Shown piece after piece: positions 55,564 to 63,273 of a stretch of 64,000 nt of DNA (positions are counted from its first letter, which is position 1; each line of letters begins with the position of its first letter). This DNA comes from Flagellimonas sp. CMM7. GTDB taxonomy: Bacteria; Bacteroidota; Bacteroidia; Flavobacteriales; Flavobacteriaceae. Under the pieces are notes generated by a model. It was not told the origin of the DNA. It saw only the letters and a list, made by a program, of their open reading frames with translations, and made no database searches. Position numbers and translations under genes: made by a program. The stretch lies in assembly GCF_021390195.1 (NCBI RefSeq), contig NZ_CP090003.1, positions 2,344,001 through 2,408,000 of the forward strand. The letters are read 5' to 3'.

Positions 55564-56787
55564 CTAAATTACCTTAATTGCAATTCTATGACAGGCATTG
55601 TTTAGATACCCTTTTGGATTCCATCCAGGTAGAAGCATAGGTTGGCCAACGCCTTGGGAATCCGTGGCCCTTGCCCAAACTTCATAATATCCTTTTTTAG
55701 GAAAACCACTGATTTTTGCTGAAAAATGCTGCCATGCCAAACGATTAACCGGTTCTTCAATGGTGCAGCTGTTCCAAGTAGATCCAAAATCTATGGAATA
55801 CTCCATTTTAGAAACATTCAATTCACCTGCCCAGGCATGACCTCTAATATTTAAGGATTGCCCTTCTTTGATCATAGCCCCAGATTTGGGGTAAGTAATC
55901 AATGACTTTACAGGCATAGACTCAATAATGCACATATCCTCATCTGCAACTTTTTCGCCGGGAGCAACAGGTTCACATGGAACGCGGTAGGAAGTGCCGG
56001 TCATCTTGGCACCATCGTGTTCCTTGTTCCTGATGCTAATCCTGTTGACCCATTTTCCTGAAGTAGATGCGGGCCAACCACCTGAAACTAACCTTAGTGG
56101 ATAACCGTGCGCCAATGGAATATCTTCACCATTCATTTTAAATGCCAACAATGTTTCATCTTGCTGGGCTTTGGCAATGGGAACACCTCTAGAAATAGGT
56201 TCTTTTTCTGGATTTCTGCTTAAATGTATATCCGCAGCATGGTATCCAATGTATACAGCATCACTTTTAATACCAACATCTTCCAGCACATCTCTTAGAC
56301 GAACCCCAGTCCAATTTGCACAGGATACAGCACCAATAGTCCATTGATTCCCCTTTGCTGGTGGATTGAACTCACTACGGCCATTTCCGCCGCACTCTAA
56401 AGTAAGTTGGTAGGTGTATTGTTGAAACTTGGATTTTAATTCTGATAAGGAATAGGTTTTACTTTTTTGAACAGATTCACCATCAATGGTCAATGACCAG
56501 TTATTTGCATCTATATTTTCCGGAATCAACCCATTGTTCCTAATAAACATGAACTTATTTGGCGTGATTTTGTCATCTAAAAGATGCGCTTTTGCTTCAA
56601 TGTTCCATGGCTTGGTGTTAAGAACCGTCATGTCAGAGTCCTTTTGAAACAGTTTGAAAGGGTCTGGATCTTGAAGCGCCAATGGTTTATATCCTAAAGG
56701 AATTGTACTCCCAAAGACGATTTCGGTTCCTAGGATAGCACTAAAAGTGCCCAAGGTTCCTTTACTAATGAAACTACGTCTTTTCAT
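55564..56787 (-). CDS. Periplasmic molybdenum sulfite oxidase/dehydrogenase
   Basis: A 407-residue molybdopterin enzyme of the sulfite oxidase family, which oxidises sulfite to sulfate. The N-terminus has a twin-arginine-type signal (KRRSFISKGTLGTFSAILG), so export in folded form with cofactor is likely. The molybdenum ligand is C132 in TLECGGNGRSEF, followed by NQWTIGAVSCANWTGVRLRD and the HGYPLRLVSGGWP cofactor loop. The C-terminal dimerisation domain (about 290-405) is complete. It is the second gene of a leftward operon: symporter, sulfite oxidase (8-base gap), cytochrome c (2-base gap). This suggests the imported compound gives rise to sulfite. Confidence 0.9.
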   Translation of the reverse strand: MKRRSFISKGTLGTFSAILGTEIVFGSTIPLGYKPLALQDPDPFKLFQKDSDMTVLNTKPWNIEAKAHLLDDKITPNKFMFIRNNGLIPENIDANNWSLTIDGESVQKSKTYSLSELKSKFQQYTYQLTLECGGNGRSEFNPPAKGNQWTIGAVSCANWTGVRLRDVLEDVGIKSDAVYIGYHAADIHLSRNPEKEPISRGVPIAKAQQDETLLAFKMNGEDIPLAHGYPLRLVSGGWPASTSGKWVNRISIRNKEHDGAKMTGTSYRVPCEPVAPGEKVADEDMCIIESMPVKSLITYPKSGAMIKEGQSLNIRGHAWAGELNVSKMEYSIDFGSTWNSCTIEEPVNRLAWQHFSAKISGFPKKGYYEVWARATDSQGVGQPMLLPGWNPKGYLNNACHRIAIKVI

Positions 56788-56795
56788 TATCTATT

Positions 56796-58340
56796 TTAGT
56801 GAAATATGATGTGTAATGCGATTAATGATAATGCCATTCCAATACCTGCTTTGGCAAGCATGGGCGAAGCTGGTTCAGGCTTTAATTTGTCTTTAATAAA
56901 TCCAGTTCTTGATCCTAACCAAATAATTACAAATCCAATTATAATGACCCACATGGCTCTAACAAAATAGTTCATGTCTGGGAAATATTCTAAAAAGAAG
57001 AATTGTAAAGGAACTGTGGCCGCAAATCCGAACAGGGCAATTCTGTGTTTTGGAAAGGCCAGGAATGCAGCAGCACTTATTAAGACCACGATACCACAAT
57101 TAATAAAATACCTTAATTGATTAAGTGTGTGGGTAAAGGCTGCGCCAGGATCCTGGAACTTTAGGTACAGCAATACAACACCAATGATTGAACCAGAAAT
57201 AAAAGCTATTAAAATAGCGTTTTTGCCAGATCTAACCACTTGTTGGTCAGATGCTTTTTTGTTTACATATACTTTGTAAATATCTATGGACCACAAAGTA
57301 GCCAATGAGTTAAATGTGGAATCCACTGTACTCATTAATGAGGCGAACAAAGCACATAAAATAAGACCTTTGACTCCTACCGGAAGGTAAGTGTTCACTA
57401 AATATGGAAAAGCGGCATCTGGTTCCGGTAATCCGTTTTCTCCTAAAATGCCAACCAATGCAATTCCAGGTAAAATAATAATGGCAGCCATAAAATATTT
57501 CATAAGCCCTCCTACCATTAATCCAATTTGAACATCTTTCAAGCTTTTGGCAGCCAATGAACGTTGTACAACTGACTGGTTTGCACACCAATAATTAATA
57601 TTTAATAGGAAAGCGCCAAAAATATGTGTCCAAGGTAACGTATCATGGTCCGCAGGTAAGTGAAGGTGCATTAAATCACCTGTTTTGGTATAGAGTTCAG
57701 ACCAACCTCCTAGATGATATATTGCGATGAACAATACTACGACACCACCTGTCAAAAGAATTGCAAATTGAATGACATCTGTTCTAACTACAGCAGCTAA
57801 CCCTCCAAAATAGGTATAAGTCGCTGAAAAAAGACCCAAGAAAACAATCAGTATTGCTATTCTTATTAATCTATCTTGATGTATAAAGGATAGGAAATCT
57901 CCAAAGACCAAATCTACCGAGTAAGCACCCCAAAATAATGCGGCACCCAATGTTATGGTTGAGAACAAAAGTATGTTTGAAGCTGAATATAATAGAGCAA
58001 CCGTACTGCCCAATCTTGTTTTGATAAATTGGGTAATTGTGATAATCTTTTCCCTTAAATACATGGGGACAAAGATGAATGCGGCCAAAAGTAAGCCTTG
58101 TATCGCGTTGATTTCAAAATTTGCCTGCGCTAATCCATACAAATAGGCGGAACCCATAAAACCAAGGAACTGATATCCTTGGACATTGGTGGCAATAGTT
58201 GAGAATGCAATTGAAGGCCAACGGAGGTTTCTTCCACTAAGAAAGTATTCTTCTGTAGTTGCTTCTTTTGAAGTTCTTCCTGTAATCGCCGTAACGAATA
58301 CAATAATGAAATAAGCACTGACAATTAGTAAATCAATCAT
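56796..58340 (-). CDS. Sodium:solute symporter (SSS family)
   Basis: A 514-residue intact SLC5/SSS transporter with about 13-14 membrane helices. It shows the family patterns YFLSGRNLRWPSIAFSTIATNV, GLFSATYTYFGGLAAVVRTDV and the central NINYWCANQSVVQRSLAAKS. The family imports sugars, sialic acids, amino acids or other solutes with sodium. The gene heads an operon with sulfite oxidase and cytochrome c, so a sulfonated or sulfur-bearing substrate is plausible. It is a distant paralogue of the frameshifted symporter gene at 53429. The 149-base gap upstream, before the monooxygenase gene, holds no obvious operator or terminator. Confidence 0.88.
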   Translation of the reverse strand: MIDLLIVSAYFIIVFVTAITGRTSKEATTEEYFLSGRNLRWPSIAFSTIATNVQGYQFLGFMGSAYLYGLAQANFEINAIQGLLLAAFIFVPMYLREKIITITQFIKTRLGSTVALLYSASNILLFSTITLGAALFWGAYSVDLVFGDFLSFIHQDRLIRIAILIVFLGLFSATYTYFGGLAAVVRTDVIQFAILLTGGVVVLFIAIYHLGGWSELYTKTGDLMHLHLPADHDTLPWTHIFGAFLLNINYWCANQSVVQRSLAAKSLKDVQIGLMVGGLMKYFMAAIIILPGIALVGILGENGLPEPDAAFPYLVNTYLPVGVKGLILCALFASLMSTVDSTFNSLATLWSIDIYKVYVNKKASDQQVVRSGKNAILIAFISGSIIGVVLLYLKFQDPGAAFTHTLNQLRYFINCGIVVLISAAAFLAFPKHRIALFGFAATVPLQFFFLEYFPDMNYFVRAMWVIIIGFVIIWLGSRTGFIKDKLKPEPASPMLAKAGIGMALSLIALHIIFH

Positions 58341-58489
58341 AGACTATGCAATTAGATGAGTTAATTCCACAGCACAAGAATCCAAGTTGTAATCTAACAT
58401 AATTGGTTTGGTATTAGTGGTTGGTTATGGAATAATTCTTAATTATGTAATATACTATTTTGTTTCTAAAATCAGCACTTAAGTGGCTG

Positions 58490-59647
58490 TTAAATACGTA
58501 CTCCGCCAGCTAACGGACTCATTGGTTCTTCTTCTGTTACCTTTCCTTGTGCTATTGGCATAGAAAATGTCTTCAGGCGCGGCAAAACCAATTTGGCAAA
58601 TCGCTCACATTCTTCTTTATGTGGATATCCTGAGAAAATAAATGCTCTAATTCCCATATCCATGTAGCGATTTAATTTTTCTACAATTTGATCAGGGTTG
58701 CCAACAAGTGCCGCTCCACATCCAGAACGTCCTCTACCTATTCCTGTCCACATATTAGGCTCCACATAGCCATCATCTTCTGCAATTTCACGCATTTCTG
58801 CCTGTCTGCTAACACCATATGACTTTGCATCCAAAGCTCTTTCACGCATTTCCTTTCCTTGTTCTACACCTAATTTTGAAACAATACTGTCAGCATATTC
58901 CCTTGCTTCTTCTTCGGTTTCCCTTACCACCACATGAACACGAAGACCAAAATCTACTTTACGTCCGTAGGCGGCGGCTTTGGCACTCATATTTTCCATT
59001 AGTTTTCTGAGATTTCCTTCTGTTTCGGGCCACATGAGGTATACATCACAATGCTCGGCACACAAATCAACTGCAGCTGGGGAGTAGCCTCCAAAGTACA
59101 GTAGAGGCCCTCCATTTTGATAGGTTTTTGCTGGTGAGGAAGATATTTTCATTTTATAAAATTGACCGTGATAATCAATTTCATCCTGAGTCCATGCTTG
59201 TTTTAAAATTTCAATGACTTCTCTGGATCTTTGGTAACGATCTTCGGATGACATTTCTTCCCCAGGTAGTGGAGAGGAGATAATATTTATGGTAAATCTT
59301 CCCTTAAGGATGTGATCAATAGTAGCTAAGGTTCTACCTAACATGGCCGGATGAACTTCACCACATCTCACCGCAGCTAACAAGTTAATTTGCTCGGTCA
59401 TGGGAGCGACGGCAGAAACAAATGGAAGGGTATCCTGCCCAACCTGATAAGAAGATGGACACAAAATGTTTCGGAATCCATTTTTGTCGGCAGTTAACAA
59501 AATTTCAGATGTATTTTCAAATGTACTCTTGTGATCCATGCTGCGCTCACCCAAATAGCGATCATCACCATTACAAATGGGGGCAAACCATGATACTTCT
59601 GCTCCTTCTAAATGTGGAGACCTAATTTCTATTTTGGAATTTTCCAT
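58490..59647 (-). CDS. SsuD-like FMNH2-dependent sulfonate monooxygenase
   Basis: A 385-residue luciferase-like (LLM class) monooxygenase that lines up along its length with alkanesulfonate monooxygenase SsuD. Such enzymes use FMNH2 and O2 to cleave a C-S bond, giving an aldehyde and sulfite. From memory of SsuD, its active-site Arg, His and Tyr have counterparts here as R236 and H238 (FGLRVHVVVRE), R305/R307 (GIGRGRSGCGAALVG) and Y341 (FSGYPHKEE), with W206 in VYLMWPETE. The SsuD active-site cysteine is not conserved (CPSSYQVGQD), which suggests a different substrate. It is the second gene after an aldo-keto reductase (21-base gap). Sulfoquinovose is the candidate substrate; other sulfonates are possible. 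Confidence 0.82.
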   Translation of the reverse strand: MENSKIEIRSPHLEGAEVSWFAPICNGDDRYLGERSMDHKSTFENTSEILLTADKNGFRNILCPSSYQVGQDTLPFVSAVAPMTEQINLLAAVRCGEVHPAMLGRTLATIDHILKGRFTINIISSPLPGEEMSSEDRYQRSREVIEILKQAWTQDEIDYHGQFYKMKISSSPAKTYQNGGPLLYFGGYSPAAVDLCAEHCDVYLMWPETEGNLRKLMENMSAKAAAYGRKVDFGLRVHVVVRETEEEAREYADSIVSKLGVEQGKEMRERALDAKSYGVSRQAEMREIAEDDGYVEPNMWTGIGRGRSGCGAALVGNPDQIVEKLNRYMDMGIRAFIFSGYPHKEECERFAKLVLPRLKTFSMPIAQGKVTEEEPMSPLAGGVRI

Positions 59648-59668
59648 TACTCGTTCTTTATATTTTGT

Positions 59669-60559
59669 TTAATCTATTTCTCTTCCTAAGGCAGCTTCCC
59701 AGAGCATATACCATTCTTCATGAGTCAGCGATATGTCCAATGCTTTGTACGCCGCCTGAATACGTTCAATTTTTGAAGTTCCCAAAACAGGAACTATACC
59801 TGCAGGATGTTTTCTAAGCCAAGCGTAAAGAACCTGATCCATAGCTGCATTATATTTTTTGGCTAGCACCGCCAAGGTTTTTTGAATATTCTTGACTTTA
59901 CTGTCCGTACTGTCTTTAAAAAGCAACCCTCCACCCAATGGAGACCAAGCGGCCGGGATCACTTTAAGTTTTTGACATTGATCTAAAGTACCATCTTCAA
60001 AAGCGTTTCGTTGTAAAAGTGAAATTTCAACTTGATTGGTAACTAATGGAGTCAATGAGTTTAGTAAATCAAATTGTGAAGGTGAAAAATTAGAAACGCC
60101 AAAAGCCAACACTTTTCCTTCTTTTTTTAACTTGGAAAATACTTCAGCAATTTCGTAAGGATCAATGAGATAATCTGGTCTGTGCAACAGCATTACATCT
60201 ATATAATCCGTTTGTAAACTAGCTAACGATTTCTCTACTGATGCTTCTATATGATCTGTAGTTAAATCGTATGATTTTATTTTATGTTCTGGACGATTCT
60301 CAGAAACCAATTTTATACCACACTTAGTGGTAATTCTCATTTTTTGCCTTAGGTCTTTTCTTGATTTAAGCACATGGCCAAAGTCTTTTTCGGTAGTGTA
60401 ATGACCATAGATATCTGCATGGTCAAAATCTATAAATCCTAAATCCAAACACCCTTCAATAAAGTGTTCATATTCGGGAGTGGAAAGATTACTTCCCCAT
60501 GTTCCCAAACGCATGGTGCCAATTATATATGGGGAAATACTGTCTTTTGTCAGTTTCAT
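59669..60559 (-). CDS. Aldo-keto reductase (candidate 6-oxo-glucose reductase)
   Basis: A 296-residue NAD(P)H-dependent aldo-keto reductase with the catalytic tetrad D46 and Y51 (FDHADIYG), K79 (ITTKCG) and H126 (MLLHRPD). Overall it is like YdhF. I start at the ATG at 60559: the frame is open to a TTG at 60589, but that codon lies within an exact -7 element (60587-60594), so the transcript begins after it. It heads the operon with the SsuD-like monooxygenase. In the oxygenolytic sulfoquinovose pathway an aldo-keto reductase converts 6-oxo-glucose to glucose, which would fit here. A LacI-type operator lies just upstream of its promoter. Confidence 0.87.
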   Translation of the reverse strand: MKLTKDSISPYIIGTMRLGTWGSNLSTPEYEHFIEGCLDLGFIDFDHADIYGHYTTEKDFGHVLKSRKDLRQKMRITTKCGIKLVSENRPEHKIKSYDLTTDHIEASVEKSLASLQTDYIDVMLLHRPDYLIDPYEIAEVFSKLKKEGKVLAFGVSNFSPSQFDLLNSLTPLVTNQVEISLLQRNAFEDGTLDQCQKLKVIPAAWSPLGGGLLFKDSTDSKVKNIQKTLAVLAKKYNAAMDQVLYAWLRKHPAGIVPVLGTSKIERIQAAYKALDISLTHEEWYMLWEAALGREID

Positions 60560-60586
60560 GTCTATTAAATGATGGGTGTGAACGTC

Positions 60587-60594
60587 CAAATTTA
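60587..60594 (-). promoter_or_regulatory. -7 promoter element of the reductase-monooxygenase operon
   Basis: On the minus strand this reads TAAATTTG, an exact TAnnTTTG match, 27 bases upstream of the ATG at 60559. The perfect LacI-type operator begins 15 bases further upstream, where the -33 region should be, so a bound repressor would block RNA polymerase. Confidence 0.55.
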
Positions 60595-60609
60595 AATAAA
60601 TTAATGATA

Positions 60610-60627
60610 AATGTAAACGTTTACATT
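60610..60627. promoter_or_regulatory. LacI-family operator, perfect 18-bp palindrome
   Basis: AATGTAAACGTTTACATT is a perfect inverted repeat with the central CG typical of LacI/PurR-family operators. It lies in the divergent gap between the aldo-keto reductase and the FMN reductase genes and can control both. The LacI-type repressor gene is about 600 bases away. A near-identical site occurs at 63239-63254. Confidence 0.8.
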
Positions 60628-60684
60628 GTAAAAATTCATAATTTTACCCCTTAAATATTAAGTTTAATTTCTTTTATCATTTGA

Positions 60685-61227
60685 ATGATTACAATTATCT
60701 CAGGATCGAATAGGAAAAACAATAAAACTTTGCACTTTGCCAAGTATGCTTTTGAGAAGCTTCAGTTGGAGTTTGAAGGTGAGGTCAGATTTTTAGATTT
60801 ATCAGAACTTGAAGGAAATGTTGTCTATGATAACATGTACAAAGACTCAGATCAGCCAAAGATGATTCAGCACATACAGGATACTTACTTTATACCATCT
60901 ACTAAGTTTTGGTTTTTTATTCCAGAATATAATGGCAGTTATCCGGGTATTGTCAAGTTACTTTTGGATGCGATGTCGACTCGGGAATACAAACCGAGCT
61001 TTGCGGATAAAAAGGCCTGTATTACGGGAATAGCATCTGGAAGAGCTGGTAACTTAAGAGGAATGGATCATTTGGCGGAAGTATTAAACCATTTGGGAAT
61101 TCATGTGCATCCCAATAAAAATCCTATTTCTTCAATTTTCAAACTACTGAATTCGGAGGATAATTCCCTTAACCAAGACACCGAGGAAACTATTCAAAAA
61201 CAGATAAAACAGATTTTGGAATTTTAA
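60685..61227 (+). CDS. NAD(P)H-dependent FMN reductase (SsuE-like)
   Basis: A 180-residue flavodoxin-fold reductase that reduces FMN with NAD(P)H. The N-terminal phosphate-binding loop is SGSNRKNNKTLHFAKYA, and the central flavin-binding segment is FFIPEYNGSYPGIVKLLLDAM. It is the same fold family as SsuE, which supplies FMNH2 to SsuD, so it probably serves the LLM monooxygenase across the divergent gap. The shared operator at 60610-60627 supports co-regulation. The stop codon is 2 bases from that of the convergent LacI gene. Confidence 0.88.
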   Translation: MITIISGSNRKNNKTLHFAKYAFEKLQLEFEGEVRFLDLSELEGNVVYDNMYKDSDQPKMIQHIQDTYFIPSTKFWFFIPEYNGSYPGIVKLLLDAMSTREYKPSFADKKACITGIASGRAGNLRGMDHLAEVLNHLGIHVHPNKNPISSIFKLLNSEDNSLNQDTEETIQKQIKQILEF

Positions 61228-61229
61228 AT

Positions 61230-62222
61230 CTATTTGGTAGAATCACGTATTATTAATCTGGGGAATAGCACTTTGGTTTCAGGGCTAATATTTTCCTCCT
61301 GCAGATTTTTAAGGACCAAATTGGCGGCCAATTCCCCCATTTGTGAGCATTCCTGATCTATTGTGCTAATTTTCGGCTCCGTTAGATTGGTAAAATCAGC
61401 ATTTCCAAAGGCTATAAGCTTGATGCTCTCAGGGACTGCTATGTCTAGTGTTTTAAAAAGGTTTAAAGCATGCAGTCCAATTTCATCGCCAAAGGCAAAA
61501 ACCCCATCGATGTTTGGGTTGGCTTTAAGTGTTTTTTGAAGAATCTCTATATCATTTTTAACATCGGTGGTAAGCTCAATAGTAGCAGACTTGGTAGCTT
61601 TATTTTTTGAAATAGCATCCATAAACCCTTTTCTTCTTTTGTTGAAGATTGAAACGTTTGCGTCACCGGCAATATGAACAAGGTTCTTGCAGCCTTGAGT
61701 TATTAAATGCTCCGTTGCAAGAAAGGCGCCTCTATAATCATCTAGGGTTACGGAATTTATTTGCTTTAGGTTTGGGACCCTATCAAAAAAGATTACCGGT
61801 ACCTTACTGTCCAATATTTTTTGAATAAGAGAAAAGTCGGTTGTTTCTTTAGAAATGGATATCAATATGCCTTCAACTTTCAATTTTAAAAATGAATTTA
61901 ACGCTTCATTTTCCTTTTCTTGTGATTCATGGGACTGTGAGATAATAATGTTGTACCCAGAATCACTGACAATTTTCTCTATTCCATTAATAATCCCACT
62001 AAAAAAGAAATTGTTTACCTCAGGAACGATTACCCCAATGATTTTACTTTTTCCACTGCGTAATGCAGCTGCCATAATATTGGGTTGGTAATCCAAATCT
62101 TTAGCGGCTTTTAGTACTTTTTCCCGCGTCTTTGGTGATACCAAATGGCTTTCATTGAAAACTCTAGAAACAGTTGCCAATGATAGTCCAGTAATTTTGG
62201 CGATTTCTTTTATTCCGGCCAT
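61230..62222 (-). CDS. LacI-family transcriptional regulator
   Basis: A 330-residue sugar-responsive repressor. The helix-turn-helix is at about 3-22 (IKEIAKITGLSLATVSRVFN), the hinge region is near residue 50 (YQPNIMAAALRSGKS), and the sugar-binding core follows (IGVIVPEVNNFFFSGIINGI, VIFFDRVPNL, VFAFGDEIGLHAL). I start at the ATG at 62222 rather than at the upstream in-frame TTG at 62231. Two operators of the family type lie nearby, at 60610 and 63239, over the promoters of the reductase/monooxygenase operon and the exporter gene. Its ligand is probably a sugar or sugar sulfonate, which would release repression. Confidence 0.92.
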   Translation of the reverse strand: MAGIKEIAKITGLSLATVSRVFNESHLVSPKTREKVLKAAKDLDYQPNIMAAALRSGKSKIIGVIVPEVNNFFFSGIINGIEKIVSDSGYNIIISQSHESQEKENEALNSFLKLKVEGILISISKETTDFSLIQKILDSKVPVIFFDRVPNLKQINSVTLDDYRGAFLATEHLITQGCKNLVHIAGDANVSIFNKRRKGFMDAISKNKATKSATIELTTDVKNDIEILQKTLKANPNIDGVFAFGDEIGLHALNLFKTLDIAVPESIKLIAFGNADFTNLTEPKISTIDQECSQMGELAANLVLKNLQEENISPETKVLFPRLIIRDSTK

Positions 62223-62276
62223 ATAAATCAACCATTAAGATTGTTCATCGTCTTTTCAACAGAATGTTAAAAAAGA

Positions 62277-63209
62277 TCAGATGTAATTTAAAACATAAAG
62301 TAAGGATACAACACCTAAAACGATCCAAGTAAAAATACCAACAATTAAAATATTGAAGCCAAGTTTTTTTAGCTGTGCTATATTAATCTGTAGGCCAATT
62401 AAAAAAAGTGTGAAAATCAATGCTTTTCTGGCAACCCAAACAATTTGCTCACTAAAGAGTTCTGCAGATGGTACGTAGGAGTTGATGAGCATGGCCCCAA
62501 TGAAACCAAAAATAAACCATGGAAAGGCAAATTTTTCTTTGGAATTTGAACCAAAGGATATAATCAACACCAATGGGATTATCCATAAAGTCCTTACCAA
62601 TTTGGTAGTAGTGGCAACATTTAATGCTATTTCTCCGTAAACTTCTGCAGCACCTACAACTGAACTTGTATCGTGTATTGCTATGGCACTCCAGGTTCCA
62701 AATTGTACTTGGCTTAACTCAAAATAATGGCCTATGTATGGGAAAATGAACAATGCTATTGCATTGAGTAAAAATACAATTGCAAGTGAGATTGAAGTCT
62801 GGGAAGAGTCTGCCTTTAAACTTGGACTAACGGCAGCAATAGCACTACCTCCACAAATAGCTGTACCTGAGGCTACTAATATGGTCGTTATTCTTTCTGA
62901 TTTTAGAATTTTTCCGATTGCAAAGGCAATTATAAAAGTACAGACAATGGTAATGAGGGTAATAAAAAAACTATTTGAACCTACTTCTATGGCTTGTTTC
63001 ATATGAATTCCAAAACCCAGACCCACAACAGATAATTGTAAAAGGGTTTTTTGAAACTTCTTGCTTTTTAGAATAATATCTTGGTCAGCGATTTTGAAGA
63101 TTCCGCAAATCATACCAACTGCCAATGCTAGAGCGGGAGATATAAACCCAAGTAGGGTTCCAATCAGCACTAAGGCAATTAATATGTATGTGGCTGTTTT
63201 TGAAAGCAT
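62277..63209 (-). CDS. YeiH-type putative sulfate/sulfite exporter
   Basis: A 310-residue inner-membrane protein with about ten hydrophobic helices, of the UPF0324/YeiH family that databases call putative sulfate exporters. It shows LSVVGLGFGIHMKQAIEVGS, ILVASGTAICGGSAIAAVSPSLKA and WSAIAIHDTSSVVGAAEVYGE (each a family segment). I start at the ATG at 63209: the frame is open to a TTG at 63224, but that TTG is part of an exact -7 element (63222-63229). A LacI-type operator lies at 63239-63254. Removing sulfite or sulfate produced by desulfonation is the natural role in this locus. Export itself is not proven for the family. Confidence 0.85.
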   Translation of the reverse strand: MLSKTATYILIALVLIGTLLGFISPALALAVGMICGIFKIADQDIILKSKKFQKTLLQLSVVGLGFGIHMKQAIEVGSNSFFITLITIVCTFIIAFAIGKILKSERITTILVASGTAICGGSAIAAVSPSLKADSSQTSISLAIVFLLNAIALFIFPYIGHYFELSQVQFGTWSAIAIHDTSSVVGAAEVYGEIALNVATTTKLVRTLWIIPLVLIISFGSNSKEKFAFPWFIFGFIGAMLINSYVPSAELFSEQIVWVARKALIFTLFLIGLQINIAQLKKLGFNILIVGIFTWIVLGVVSLLYVLNYI

Positions 63210-63221
63210 TCTGAACGAACG

Positions 63222-63229
63222 CAAAACTA
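63222..63229 (-). promoter_or_regulatory. -7 promoter element of the exporter gene
   Basis: On the minus strand this reads TAGTTTTG, an exact TAnnTTTG match, 12 bases upstream of the ATG at 63209. The LacI-type operator starts 9 bases further upstream, over the spacer and -33 region. Confidence 0.5.
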
Positions 63230-63238
63230 CAAATAAAA

Positions 63239-63254
63239 ATGAAAACGTTTACAT
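63239..63254. promoter_or_regulatory. LacI-family operator, second copy
   Basis: ATGAAAACGTTTACAT differs by one base from the 16-bp core of the perfect operator at 60610-60627 (A instead of T at position 4). It lies directly upstream of the exporter promoter and 19 bases from the stop of the VCBS gene. The near-identity shows that one repressor probably controls both sites. Confidence 0.72.
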
Positions 63255-63273
63255 TTTATTTGAACCCTCCAAA

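Noticed and set aside
58341..58489. A LacI operator or terminator in the gap between the monooxygenase and symporter genes.
   Set aside because: I looked for the GTAAACGTTTAC core and for a GC-rich hairpin with a T tract and found neither.
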